A stretch of DNA of 64,000 nt, taken from contig UQRC01000006.1 in the NCBI GenBank assembly GCA_900543445.1, positions 21,222 through 85,221 on the forward strand, read 5' to 3'. The position numbers and the translations under genes were made by a program. This DNA comes from an uncultured Lachnobacterium sp. (lineage in GTDB: Bacteria; Bacillota; Clostridia; Lachnospirales; Lachnospiraceae). Below the pieces are notes generated by a model, which did no database searches, was not told where the DNA came from, and worked only from the letters and a program-made list of their open reading frames with translations. Positions 45,758 through 54,888 of this stretch are shown in pieces; the first letter of the stretch is position 1, and each line of letters begins with the position of its first letter.

Positions 45758-46540
45758 ATGAATATCGTAGTATGTATTAAACAGGTTCCTGATACCAAGG
45801 GTGGAGTTAAGTTCAACCCGGATGGAACACTTGATAGAGCAGCAATGCTTGCCATCATGAACCCAGATGATAAGGCTGGTCTTGAGGCAGCACTTAGAAT
45901 TAAGGATCAGAATGGTGCAAAGGTTACCGTTCTTACAATGGGTCTTCCAAAGGCTGATGCAGTTCTTCGTGAGGCTATGGCTATGGGCGCTGACAAGGGA
46001 ATCCTTGTAACAGACCGCGTTTTAGGTGGAGCTGATACATGGGCTACATCTACAACAATCGCCGGAGCACTTCGTAACCTTGATTACGATCTGATTATCA
46101 CAGGACGTCAGGCTATCGACGGTGATACCGCACAGGTTGGACCACAGATCGCTGAGCACCTTGGACTTCCGGTAATCTCTTATGCAGAGGATATCAAGGT
46201 TGAGGGTGATTCTGTTATCGTTAAGCGTCAGTATGAGGACAGATATCATGAGATCAAGGCTAAGATGCCTTGCCTGATCACTGCTCTTTCTGAGTTAAAC
46301 GAGCCTAGATATATGACTCCGGGCGGAATCTTCGATGCATGCGACAAAGAAGTAACCGTATGGGGCAGAGCTGATCTTAAGGATGTTGATGATTCTAACC
46401 TTGGTCTTAAGGGATCTCCAACAAAGATCGCTAAGGCATCTGATAAGGTACCTAAGGGAGCAGGAGAGAAAGTAAACCTTGACCCAGCAGAGTCTGTAAA
46501 CTATCTGATCGGTAAGTTCAAAGAGAAACATATTATCTAA
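45758..46540 (+). CDS. etfB: Electron transfer flavoprotein beta subunit
   Basis: With EtfA and Bcd it is expected to bifurcate electrons from NADH to crotonyl-CoA and ferredoxin. The 260-residue protein opens MNIVVCIKQVPDTKGGVKF and has MNPDDKAGLEAALRIKDQ, GRQAIDGDTAQVGPQIAEHL and VTDRVLGGADTWATS as in clostridial EtfB. AAAGGAGATAA is the ribosome site. It is 26 bases before the etfA start codon. Confidence 0.96.
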   Translation: MNIVVCIKQVPDTKGGVKFNPDGTLDRAAMLAIMNPDDKAGLEAALRIKDQNGAKVTVLTMGLPKADAVLREAMAMGADKGILVTDRVLGGADTWATSTTIAGALRNLDYDLIITGRQAIDGDTAQVGPQIAEHLGLPVISYAEDIKVEGDSVIVKRQYEDRYHEIKAKMPCLITALSELNEPRYMTPGGIFDACDKEVTVWGRADLKDVDDSNLGLKGSPTKIAKASDKVPKGAGEKVNLDPAESVNYLIGKFKEKHII

Positions 46541-46566
46541 CATTATATAGAAAAGTGGTGAAAAAA

Positions 46567-47613
46567 ATGGGTTTAGAAGAATATAAGGGCGTATATATCT
46601 ACGCACAGCAGGTAGACAATGAGCTTAGCTCAATCGCTTTCGAGTTAATCGGAAAGGCAAAAGAATTAGCAGCTGATTTAGGTACAGATGTAACAGCAGT
46701 TCTTCTGGGATCTAACGTTAAGGGATTAGCTGATGAATTAGGCGAGTATGGCGCAGACAAGGTTATCGTTGTAGATAATCCTGAACTTGAGACATATCGT
46801 ACAGAGCCATATGCACAGGCTCTTGCAGCAGTCATCAATGAGTACAAGCCAGAAATTATGTTAGTTGGTGCAACAGCAATCGGTCGTGACCTTGGTCCTA
46901 CCGTATCTGCAAGAGTTGCTACAGGACTTACTGCTGACTGTACAAAGCTTGAGATTGGTGATTTCCCGATCAATGCAGTTCCTGGTAAGGAAGATGAGCA
47001 GAAGCACAACCAGTTACTGATGACTCGTCCTGCATTCGGTGGTAACACAATCGCTACAATCGCCTGCCCGGACAACCGTCCTCAGATGGCAACTGTTCGT
47101 CCTGGTGTTATGCAGAAGCTTCCTAAGGAGGCTGGACGCAAGGCTGAGGTTATCGAGTACGCTGCTCCAATCGAGAAGAATGATCGTTTCGTAGAGATCC
47201 TTAACGTAGTTAAGGCTGTAGGAAATGTTGAGAACATCATGGATGCTAAGGTTCTTGTATCCGGTGGTCGTGGAGTTGGAAGCAAAGAGAACTTCCAGAT
47301 GCTTCAGGATCTCGCTGATGTATTCGGCGGAATGGTAAGCTGCTCACGTGCCGTTGTTGAGAATGGCTGGTTAGCACAGGATTATCAGGTAGGACAGACA
47401 GGTAAGACTGTTCGTCCACAGATCTACTTTGCAATCGGTATCTCAGGAGCAATCCAGCACGTTGCAGGTATGGAAGAGTCTGATCTCATCATCGCAATCA
47501 ACAAGGACGAGGATGCTCCAATCTTCGACGTAGCTGATTACGGTATTGTTGGAGATCTGAACAAGATCGTTCCACAGCTTACAGCAGCATTAAAGGCTGA
47601 GATGGGCAAGTAA
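46567..47613 (+). CDS. etfA: Electron transfer flavoprotein alpha subunit
   Basis: FAD-binding partner of EtfB. The 348-residue protein has the alpha-subunit C-terminal FAD domain: VSGGRGVGSKENFQMLQ (about 227-243), ENGWLAQDYQVGQTGKTVRP, YFAIGISGAIQHVAGME (about 293-310) and INKDEDAPIFDVADYGIVGDL. The GTG at 46555 is in frame, but ATG 46567 gives the family start MGLEEYKGVYIYAQ. It ends the butyrate group. Confidence 0.96.
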   Translation: MGLEEYKGVYIYAQQVDNELSSIAFELIGKAKELAADLGTDVTAVLLGSNVKGLADELGEYGADKVIVVDNPELETYRTEPYAQALAAVINEYKPEIMLVGATAIGRDLGPTVSARVATGLTADCTKLEIGDFPINAVPGKEDEQKHNQLLMTRPAFGGNTIATIACPDNRPQMATVRPGVMQKLPKEAGRKAEVIEYAAPIEKNDRFVEILNVVKAVGNVENIMDAKVLVSGGRGVGSKENFQMLQDLADVFGGMVSCSRAVVENGWLAQDYQVGQTGKTVRPQIYFAIGISGAIQHVAGMEESDLIIAINKDEDAPIFDVADYGIVGDLNKIVPQLTAALKAEMGK

Positions 47614-47644
47614 TTCGTCTGTCTGATATAAGCAGAAGTATTGA

Positions 47645-47677
47645 AGACCGTTGCGGTTTGACCGCAGCGGTCTTTTT
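47645..47677 (+). terminator. Rho-independent terminator of etfBA
   Basis: GACCGTTGCGGT and ACCGCAGCGGTC form a 12-bp stem with one G-T around TTG, then TTTTT. Confidence 0.93.
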
Positions 47678-47727
47678 GTGTCCTGTTAGACTTGACCATT
47701 CGTGCTTATGGGTGTAAACTATTAAGG

Positions 47728-47832
47728 CTGATGGTTACCTTAAGGAACCAATCAGCAAATACAATAACATATTTTTACATGGACGAATGTTCGCATGTGA
47801 AAGAGGGACGGACTTAAAGAGAAGCCGTCACC
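47728..47832 (+). other. Structured leader before the ECF S-component gene
   Basis: GCTGATGGTT...AACCAATCAGC folds about CCTTAAGG (47730-47757), ACATG and CATGT pair around an ACGAATGTTCG segment (about 47777-47800), and GACGG/CCGTC pair (about 47813-47830), ending 17 bases before the start codon. It may be a regulatory leader; no known riboswitch class is recognised. Confidence 0.35.
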
Positions 47833-47849
47833 TGGAATAGGAGGAAGAA

Positions 47850-48674
47850 ATGCGTAACACGAAGACAGCGGAGCTGGTTCTGACAGCTCTATTTGCAGCA
47901 ATCATCATTATTATGGCGTTTACCCCGCTCGGATACATACCACTCGTGGTGATTAATGCAACCATTATTCACATCCCGGTTATCCTGGGAGCACTGTTCT
48001 GCGGACCGAAGAAGGGCGGGTTCCTTGGATTCATCTTTGGACTCACCAGTTTTATCAAGAACACCGTAATGCCGTCATCTTTGTCAGCATTCGTATTTTC
48101 ACCGGTACTTGCAGCAAGCATGGTTGGAACAAGCGGAATTTTTAAGAGTGCATTCATCTGTTTTGTACCGAGAATTCTTGTGGGAATCCTGCCATATTAT
48201 GTTTACCTTGGAGTAAGGAAAGCTGTGACATCAGAGAACAAGAAGGTTTGGTCGACCGTACTCAATGTACTGATCGGACTTTTCCTGATTGTAGGATGCC
48301 GCGCTTTTATCAATAAAGTATTTGCAGAAAATCCACTGTCGGCAGCCGTTGTTGTTGCAATCAGTGTGATCGTAGGTGTTGTTGTATTCGCAGTTTTGGA
48401 AGTGTTTACATTGAAGAAAAGCGGCAGCGTATCTGCATTCATCTATGCGGGCGTGGTCGGTGCGATGACCAACACAATTCTTGTTATGGGCGGAATCTTT
48501 GTATTATACAAGGATGCTTACGCCAATGCACTCAGCATTGACGCTGGTGCGGTTCTTGGTGTCATCGGTGGAGTCATCAGCTTCAACGGTGTGATCGAGG
48601 CAATTGTTGCGGCAATTATCGTTGCAGCACTCGGTGTGGCATTAAGCAAGATCAAGCCGATCCGTCAAGCGTAA
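47850..48674 (+). CDS. ECF transporter S component, probably pantothenate-type
   Basis: Substrate-binding membrane subunit that works with a shared EcfA/EcfT energy module. The 274-residue protein has six or more helices with short loops, opening TKTAELVLTALFAAIIIIMAFTPLGYIPL and carrying GALFCGPKKGGFLGFIFGL, common in S components. Placement beside coaBC, which uses phosphopantothenate, suggests a pantothenate or other CoA precursor as substrate. That assignment is by context, not from binding residues. Confidence 0.85.
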   Translation: MRNTKTAELVLTALFAAIIIIMAFTPLGYIPLVVINATIIHIPVILGALFCGPKKGGFLGFIFGLTSFIKNTVMPSSLSAFVFSPVLAASMVGTSGIFKSAFICFVPRILVGILPYYVYLGVRKAVTSENKKVWSTVLNVLIGLFLIVGCRAFINKVFAENPLSAAVVVAISVIVGVVVFAVLEVFTLKKSGSVSAFIYAGVVGAMTNTILVMGGIFVLYKDAYANALSIDAGAVLGVIGGVISFNGVIEAIVAAIIVAALGVALSKIKPIRQA

Positions 48675-48752
48675 GAATGCTTATTTCGGCGCGAAAGCGC
48701 AATATTATAGAAAACAGTAACTGTTCATAAACGATGGAATGGTTACCAAAGA

Positions 48753-48772
48753 ATGTGGCGAAAGCGCCACAT
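48753..48772 (+). other. Hairpin upstream of coaBC
   Basis: ATGTGGCG and CGCCACAT form a perfect 8-bp stem around AAAG, 21 bases before the start codon. Confidence 0.45.
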
Positions 48773-48793
48773 AATATCATGGGAGGAATGGAC

Positions 48794-49984
48794 ATGCTGA
48801 GGGGAAAATGCGTTGTTCTTGGAGTGACAGGCAGCATTGCGGCATACAAGATTGCCAATCTGGCAAGTGCTTTGGTGAAGCTGCATGCGGATGTCAACGT
48901 CATTATGACAAAGAATGCGACCAATTTCATTAATCCAATTACGTTTGAGACGCTGACGGGCAACAAATGTCTTGTCGATACGTTCGACCGGAATTTTCAG
49001 TTCAATGTGGAACATGTTGCGTTAGCCAAGCGTGCGGATATTTTTCTGGTAGCACCGGCTTCTGCCAATGTGATCGGCAAGATCGCGGGCGGTATCGCGG
49101 ACGATATGCTGACAACGACCATTATGGCCTGTAAGGCACCGAAGCTGATCTCACCTGCTATGAATACGAATATGTTTGAGAATCCGATCGTGCAGGATAA
49201 CCTGAAGAAACTGAGAAGCTACGGCTACGAAGTGATTCAGCCGGCGAGCGGATATCTCGCTTGCGGTGATACCGGAGCAGGCAAAATGCCGGAACCGGAG
49301 ACACTGCTTGCATATATTCTGCGAACGATTGCCTGTGAGAAGGATATGGTGGGTAAAAAGGTGTTGGTGACTGCGGGACCAACCCAGGAGCCTGTCGATC
49401 CGGTACGTTTCATAACGAACCATTCTACGGGTAAGATGGGCTATGCCATCGCAGAGAACTGCATGCGACGGGGCGCAGAGGTTACTCTGGTCTCCGGACC
49501 GGTACAGATTGCGCCTCCGTTGTGTGTCAGAGTGATTCCCGTAGTTACGGCAGCCGATATGGCAGCTGCTGTCAAGGAATGCTACCAGGAGCAGGATATT
49601 ATCATAAAGACTGCCGCTGTGGCGGATTATCGTCCGGCGCATCCGGCGGATGAGAAAGTCAAGAAGAAAGATGCCGAGTCCGTGCTTGAACTTGAACGCA
49701 CAGAGGACATCTTAGCTTACCTCGGTGCACACCGAAGAGACGGACAGTTTATCTGCGGTTTTTCGATGGAGACAGAGAACATGCTTGAAAACTCCCGCGC
49801 AAAGCTTGCCAGGAAGAATGTAGACATGATCGTTGCCAACAATCTGAAAGTGGCGGGCGCAGGCTTTGGAACGGACACGAATGTCGTGACAATCATTACG
49901 AAGGACGACAACAGACAGCTTGAACGGATGAGCAAGGCTGCGGTTGCCGCATCAATCGTCGATGAAATCTTGAAGAAAATGTAA
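48794..49984 (+). CDS. coaBC: Bifunctional phosphopantothenoylcysteine synthetase/decarboxylase
   Basis: Adds cysteine to 4'-phosphopantothenate with CTP and decarboxylates the product to 4'-phosphopantetheine for CoA. The 396-residue protein has the flavin decarboxylase half first (LGVTGSIAAYK; PASANVIGKIAGGIADDML; PAMNTNMFENP; SGYLACGDTGAGKMPEPE with the catalytic Cys near 155) and the synthetase half after residue 190 (VTAGPTQEPVDPVRFITNHSTGKMG). The GGGAGGA site at 48781-48787 selects ATG 48794 over the open frame from 48734. Confidence 0.96.
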   Translation: MLRGKCVVLGVTGSIAAYKIANLASALVKLHADVNVIMTKNATNFINPITFETLTGNKCLVDTFDRNFQFNVEHVALAKRADIFLVAPASANVIGKIAGGIADDMLTTTIMACKAPKLISPAMNTNMFENPIVQDNLKKLRSYGYEVIQPASGYLACGDTGAGKMPEPETLLAYILRTIACEKDMVGKKVLVTAGPTQEPVDPVRFITNHSTGKMGYAIAENCMRRGAEVTLVSGPVQIAPPLCVRVIPVVTAADMAAAVKECYQEQDIIIKTAAVADYRPAHPADEKVKKKDAESVLELERTEDILAYLGAHRRDGQFICGFSMETENMLENSRAKLARKNVDMIVANNLKVAGAGFGTDTNVVTIITKDDNRQLERMSKAAVAASIVDEILKKM

Positions 49985-50008
49985 AACAGATAAGTCAGAA
50001 GAGATAAG

Positions 50009-50047
50009 AACCGGTTCATACATTTTATATGTAGACCGGTTTTTTTG
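50009..50047 (+). terminator. Rho-independent terminator of coaBC
   Basis: AACCGGT and ACCGGTT close a stem with CATACA/TGTAG pairing inside, followed by seven T. Confidence 0.88.
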
Positions 50048-50173
50048 TGGAATCGAATAATTTTATAGATTTATCGTAAATTATTTAATTGCTTTGCACA
50101 AAGCTGGAGAATATAATATTAATATGTCAATATAATTGGCAGTATTGTGCACAGTGTAGAAGGGGGAATTGTG

Positions 50174-51952
50174 ATGGGGAAGGAGAAAAGAAAGAGTGCG
50201 CATTCCGGAAAGAAGCATAATATGGAAGAGTTTTACCGGAAGCTGGACGTGAAAAATAAACTTAAGTATGCATTCGGAACAGTGATTGCGACGTTTATGA
50301 TTGCCATTACAGTAGCGTTTGTGTCAATCATCATTATGAATGTGAATACAAAGCGGTTTTATGCGCAGGCATACACAAACAGTGTGCGCCAGATGGAAAT
50401 ACGTAAGGATGTGCAGCTGACGGGAAAGAATATACTCCGGGCGCTGACTGCTACAAATTCCGGACAGTCAGGGGCGTATTTGAATTCTGCGGATAAATCT
50501 GCCGATAATATGAACAAAAATGTTAAGCTGCTGATGGAGTCTTATCCGGATCAGCAGGCGTTAGAGGAATTACAAACTGCTTTGGCTGCATTTGAGGATG
50601 CAAGAAGCCGGATCACGGAATATGCACAGGCCGGCAATACACAACAGGCTATTGGACTTTTTAATAGTGACTATAATACAGCAACGGAGAATTTGCAGAA
50701 GGTGCTGGTCAACATTGGAAACGAATCCACAGAGGATGCACAGCAGCAATATAGGGCTGCGCGGGTAGCAGGCAGCATTAGCCTGATTGCCATGATTATT
50801 CTGGCAGCCATCAGTTTTGTTTTGGCGATACGTATCCGTGCTGCCATCACCGCAAATATGCTCAAGCCAATCAAGGAGATACAGAAGGCTTCAGCAGATC
50901 TGAAAGCCGGCAATCTTGATGTGCAGATCACTTATGAATCTCCGGATGAATTGGGACAGCTTGCGAGAGATTTTAAGGAGGCATGTGCAACCCTCAATGA
51001 GATGGTAAAAGATACCGGAGAACTGCTTGGACAGATGGCAGATGGTAATTTTTCGATATCCGAGGAAAACAAGAGCAAGTATGTCGGAACCTTTGAGGAT
51101 CAGTTCCTATCTATGCATCAGCTTGGCTGTCAGATGAGTGATACCTTGCAGCAGATTAATACTGCATCGGAACAGGTTGCGTATGGATCCGGACAACTTT
51201 CAACCGGAGCGCAGGCTCTTGCGGAAGGTGCGACGGATCAGGCAGGAGCGGTCGAGGAGCTTACAGCTACCGTCGAGAATATTTCGGAAGAGGCCCAAAG
51301 CAATGCAAAGGCTGCTGAGAACTCCTATAAGAGTGTAAGGGAGGCTGCTGAACATGCCGGACAAAGCCGTGCGGATCTCCAACAGCTCACAGAGGCTATG
51401 CACCGTATTGATACAACTTCCAAAGAAATCCAGCATATTCTGGGCTCTATAGAGGATATTGCGGAACAGACAAATCTTCTGTCACTGAACGCTTCAATTG
51501 AAGCAGCCCGTGCGGGAGAGGCTGGAAGAGGATTTGCAGTAGTTGCGGAGCAGATAGGAAAACTTGCCGGGGACAGCGCGAAGGCGGCTGTTAATACGAG
51601 AGATCTTCTCAGCAAGGCTTTGCAGGAAGTAGAGAATGGTAATGCAATCACCGAGAAGACGGTTGAGGCATTGAATCAGATCCTTGAGATGATGAATCAA
51701 TTCGCGGAGGCTGCCAAGGGAACAAGCGATACCTCGCGTAAACAGGCAGAAATGTTGAATCAGGTAGAACTTGGAATTGAGCAGATTTCAACCGTTGTCC
51801 AGAATAACTCTGCTTCGGCAGAAGAGACGTCCGCAACGAGCGAGCAGCTTTCTGCACAGTCAGAGGAACTTAAGAGACTTGTCAGCAGGTTTCAACTAAT
51901 GATATCTGAGAAATCGGATCCTGCGGACGAGGAAAGTTCTGTACAGAGATAA
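50174..51952 (+). CDS. Methyl-accepting chemotaxis protein
   Basis: Membrane chemoreceptor that would control CheA. The 592-residue protein has a basic N-terminus, membrane helix 1 (about 38-60, [19 protein letters not shown]), an outer four-helix-bundle sensor of about 140 residues, helix 2 (about 200-220, [17 protein letters not shown]), a HAMP domain, and a signalling domain with the tip [28 protein letters not shown] (about 430-457). AAGGGGGAA is placed for ATG 50174. The ligand is unknown. Confidence 0.93.
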   Translation: MGKEKRKSAHSGKKHNMEEFYRKLDVKNKLKYAFGTVIATFMIAITVAFVSIIIMNVNTKRFYAQAYTNSVRQMEIRKDVQLTGKNILRALTATNSGQSGAYLNSADKSADNMNKNVKLLMESYPDQQALEELQTALAAFEDARSRITEYAQAGNTQQAIGLFNSDYNTATENLQKVLVNIGNESTEDAQQQYRAARVAGSISLIAMIILAAISFVLAIRIRAAITANMLKPIKEIQKASADLKAGNLDVQITYESPDELGQLARDFKEACATLNEMVKDTGELLGQMADGNFSISEENKSKYVGTFEDQFLSMHQLGCQMSDTLQQINTASEQVAYGSGQLSTGAQALAEGATDQAGAVEELTATVENISEEAQSNAKAAENSYKSVREAAEHAGQSRADLQQLTEAMHRIDTTSKEIQHILGSIEDIAEQTNLLSLNASIEAARAGEAGRGFAVVAEQIGKLAGDSAKAAVNTRDLLSKALQEVENGNAITEKTVEALNQILEMMNQFAEAAKGTSDTSRKQAEMLNQVELGIEQISTVVQNNSASAEETSATSEQLSAQSEELKRLVSRFQLMISEKSDPADEESSVQR

Positions 51953-52001
51953 GCAAGATATCGAAAACAGTGAGGAAAAAACAGACAAGTTGAACGAAAT
52001 G

Positions 52002-52046
52002 AGAACCGATACATACATCTTCATGTATGCCGGTTCTTATTTTTTC
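52002..52046 (+). terminator. Rho-independent terminator of the chemoreceptor gene
   Basis: GAACCG and CGGTTC close a stem with CATACAT/ATGTATG inside, followed by a T-rich run. It resembles the terminator after coaBC in sequence. Confidence 0.85.
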
Positions 52047-52075
52047 TTGCAAAAAAGCGCAAATGTGCGTAACAT
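52047..52075 (+). promoter_or_regulatory. Promoter of araR
   Basis: TTGCAA (52047-52052), 17-base spacer and TAACAT (52070-52075). A TAATAT overlaps just downstream. Confidence 0.5.
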
Positions 52076-52079
52076 AATA

Positions 52080-52117
52080 TACAAGTTGAGTACAAGCGCA
52101 CAAGTGTAGGTACAAGT
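52080..52117. promoter_or_regulatory. Direct TACAAG repeats, likely AraR autoregulatory sites
   Basis: TACAAG occurs at 52080, 52091 and 52111, with CACAAG at 52099, between promoter and start codon. TACAAGT is also the half-site of the araA operator. Confidence 0.55.
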
Positions 52118-52127
52118 GAGGGATTGT

Positions 52128-53219
52128 ATGGCAGTAAATGAAGGAAAACAGTTGAAATATTTCCAGTTGATGGAGGATCTGAAGGAGAAAATCCTATCCG
52201 GAGAGATTCAGGCGGGGGACAAGCTGCCCTCCGAGAATGAGCTGTCCAAGGAGTATGCGATCAGCAGGCAGACGGTTCGTAAGGCCTTGCAGATCCTGCA
52301 GAATATGGGCTATATCTATGCGGAACACGGTAGGGGTACGTTCTGTTCGGAACTTGTACGGCATACGCATACATCGAAGAATATTGCGGTTGTCACCACC
52401 TACTTGTCTGATTATATCTTTCCGCGTGTTATCGCAGGCATTGATTCCGTTCTGACGGCACAGGGGTATAGCATTATCCTGAAAAACACGAGAAATTCGC
52501 GTTCTATGGAGGCAAAATGCTTGGAGGAACTGCTCCAGAAGGACATTGATGGTGTAATTATTGAACCAAGTAAAAGTCAGATCTTCTGTAAGCACACGAA
52601 CTTGTATGATAAATTGGATGAATATCACATTCCCTATGTGTTCATTCAGGGATGCTTTGAGCAGATGAAGGACAAGCCGCAGGTGCTGATCGATGACTGT
52701 AAGGGTGGTTATATGATCACAAAGTATCTGATCGAGCTTGGGCATAAGCATATCGCAGGCGTTTTCAAGGCGGACGATACGCAGGGTCAGAATCGCCATA
52801 AGGGATATGTGAAAGCACTGCAGGAAGCCGGGATGCCGTATGATCCGGATATGGTTGTATGGTTCTATACGGAGGACCGGAAGATCCATCCGTATGAGGG
52901 TATTCAGAATATCGCGAAGAATAAGGAACTGGATGCGGTTGTCTGCTACAATGACCAGAATGCGATGGACGTTATGCGGGCACTTGAGGCATTGAATCTA
53001 AAGATCCCGGAGGATGTATCGATCACGGGATACGATAATTTCTATATGGCAGGCCAGTCGGATTTCCGGTTGACTTCCATCGCGCACCCACAGGAAAAGC
53101 TGGGGGAGATGGCGGCGGAGCTGCTGATCGACCTGATCGTGAATGGGGAGAATGCACAGAAACAGAAGATTATGATAGAACCGGAGTTGGTTGAGGGAAC
53201 TTCGTGTCGAAGAAGGTGA
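52128..53219 (+). CDS. araR: AraR-type arabinose repressor (GntR/LacI chimera)
   Basis: A 363-residue regulator. The N-terminal GntR winged helix (about 8-75) reads DKLPSENELSKEYAISRQTVRKALQIL and is followed by a LacI-type sugar-binding domain (from about 85, NIAVVTTYLSDYIFPRVIAGI, to DVSITGYDNFYMAGQSDFRLTSI). This layout is that of Bacillus AraR, which releases DNA on binding arabinose. It is directly upstream of araA. ATG 52128 follows GAGGG; an ATG at 52116 is less well supported. Confidence 0.93.
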   Translation: MAVNEGKQLKYFQLMEDLKEKILSGEIQAGDKLPSENELSKEYAISRQTVRKALQILQNMGYIYAEHGRGTFCSELVRHTHTSKNIAVVTTYLSDYIFPRVIAGIDSVLTAQGYSIILKNTRNSRSMEAKCLEELLQKDIDGVIIEPSKSQIFCKHTNLYDKLDEYHIPYVFIQGCFEQMKDKPQVLIDDCKGGYMITKYLIELGHKHIAGVFKADDTQGQNRHKGYVKALQEAGMPYDPDMVVWFYTEDRKIHPYEGIQNIAKNKELDAVVCYNDQNAMDVMRALEALNLKIPEDVSITGYDNFYMAGQSDFRLTSIAHPQEKLGEMAAELLIDLIVNGENAQKQKIMIEPELVEGTSCRRR

Positions 53220-53291
53220 CTCTTACGTGCAAGCACGACGATTCGCTGCTTCACACATATGCCCTTGAATAGTTCCTTGTTTTTATAAAAA

Positions 53292-53321
53292 ACAACTTGT
53301 AAAGACGTGTGTACAAGTTGT
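53292..53321. promoter_or_regulatory. AraR operator at araA
   Basis: ACAACTTGTA (53292-53301) and TACAAGTTGT (53312-53321) are perfect 10-base inverted arms with a 10-base spacer. They cover the stretch between the -35 and -10 of the araA promoter. Confidence 0.8.
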
Positions 53322-53326
53322 ATTCT
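53297..53326 (+). promoter_or_regulatory. Promoter of the araA operon
   Basis: TTGTAA (53297-53302), 18-base spacer and TATTCT (53321-53326), overlapped by the AraR operator. Confidence 0.55.
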
Positions 53327-53377
53327 TAGATTAAAGATAAGGAACACAATAAAAGTTTATATAGGAGGGTTTTACAA

Positions 53378-54871
53378 ATGGAATTAAAGAAATATCAGTT
53401 TTGGTTTTGCACAGGTTCACAGGACTTATACGGAGACGAGTGTCTGGCTAAGGTAGCACAGCATTCGAAGCAGATCGTTGATGAGTTAAACAAGTCCGGA
53501 AAGCTTCCTTACGAAGTAGTATGGAAACCGACACTTATCACAAACGAGCTGATCCGTAAGACATTCAACGAGGCAAATGCGGACGAGAACTGTGCCGGTG
53601 TTATCACATGGATGCACACATTCTCACCTGCAAAGTCCTGGATCTTAGGACTTCAGGAGTATCGTAAACCACTGATGCATTTACATACACAGTTCAATGA
53701 GGAACTTCCATATGACAGCATCGATATGGACTTCATGAACGAGAACCAGTCTGCACACGGTGACAGAGAGTACGGTCACATCGTAAGCCGTATGAGAATC
53801 GAGCGCAAGGTTGTTGTCGGACACTGGAGTGATCCGGTTGTTGTAGACAAGATCGCAAGCTGGATGCGCACCGCAGTTGGTATCATGGAGAGCAGCCACA
53901 TCCGTGTAATGCGTGTCGCTGACAACATGAGAAACGTAGCCGTAACAGAGGGCGATAAGGTAGAAGCACAGATCAAGTTCGGCTGGGAAGTTGACGCTTA
54001 TCCGGTAAACGAGATCGCAGAGTCTGTTGCAGCAGTATCACAGTCGGATACAAACGCTTTGGTTGATGAGTATTATGACAAGTATGACATCTTACTTGAG
54101 GGCAGAGATCCGGAAGAGTTCAAGAAGCATGTTGCTGTACAGGCACAGATCGAGCTTGGATTCGAGAGATTCTTACAGGAGAAGAATTATCAGGCAATCG
54201 TAACACACTTCGGAGATCTCGGCGCTTTGCAGCAGCTTCCGGGACTTGCTATCCAGAGACTGATGGAAAAAGGCTATGGATTCGGCGCAGAGGGAGACTG
54301 GAAGGTAGCCGCTATGGTACGTCTTATGAAGGTTATGACAGCCGGAATGAAGGATGCAAAGGGAACTTCCATGCTGGAAGATTATACCTATAACCTTGTA
54401 AAAGGCAAAGAGGGAATTCTTGAGGCTCATATGCTTGAGATCTGCCCATCGATCGCAGACGGACCGATCAGCATCAAGTGCCAGCCGCTTTCTATGGGTG
54501 ACAGAGAGGATCCTGCAAGACTTGTATTTACATCAAAAGAAGGACACGGTATTGCAACATCCCTGATCGACCTTGGAAACAGATTCCGTCTCATCATCAA
54601 CGATGTAGAGTGCAAGAAGACCGAGAAGCCTATGCCTAAGCTTCCTACCGCAACCAACTTCTGGACTCCGGAACCGGATATCTACACAGGTGCAGAGGCA
54701 TGGATCCTTGCAGGCGGCGCACATCATACCGCATTCACATACGACCTTACTGCTGAGCAGATGGGCGATTGGGCAGCTGCAATGGGTATCGAGGCTGTAT
54801 ATATTGACAAAGATACAAAGATTCGCGATTTCAAGAGAGATTTAATGCTCGGAGAAGTCTTCTATAGATAA
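53378..54871 (+). CDS. araA: L-arabinose isomerase
   Basis: Converts L-arabinose to L-ribulose with Mn2+. The 497-residue protein opens [18 protein letters not shown] and has [15 protein letters not shown] (about 78-92), [30 protein letters not shown], the metal ligand Glu region [15 protein letters not shown] (about 303-317) and HMLEICPSI (His near 350). The ribosome site AGGAGGG is strong. It begins a tight operon with a ribulokinase and araD. Confidence 0.97.
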   Translation: MELKKYQFWFCTGSQDLYGDECLAKVAQHSKQIVDELNKSGKLPYEVVWKPTLITNELIRKTFNEANADENCAGVITWMHTFSPAKSWILGLQEYRKPLMHLHTQFNEELPYDSIDMDFMNENQSAHGDREYGHIVSRMRIERKVVVGHWSDPVVVDKIASWMRTAVGIMESSHIRVMRVADNMRNVAVTEGDKVEAQIKFGWEVDAYPVNEIAESVAAVSQSDTNALVDEYYDKYDILLEGRDPEEFKKHVAVQAQIELGFERFLQEKNYQAIVTHFGDLGALQQLPGLAIQRLMEKGYGFGAEGDWKVAAMVRLMKVMTAGMKDAKGTSMLEDYTYNLVKGKEGILEAHMLEICPSIADGPISIKCQPLSMGDREDPARLVFTSKEGHGIATSLIDLGNRFRLIINDVECKKTEKPMPKLPTATNFWTPEPDIYTGAEAWILAGGAHHTAFTYDLTAEQMGDWAAAMGIEAVYIDKDTKIRDFKRDLMLGEVFYR

Positions 54872-54888
54872 AATTGGGAGGAACAATG

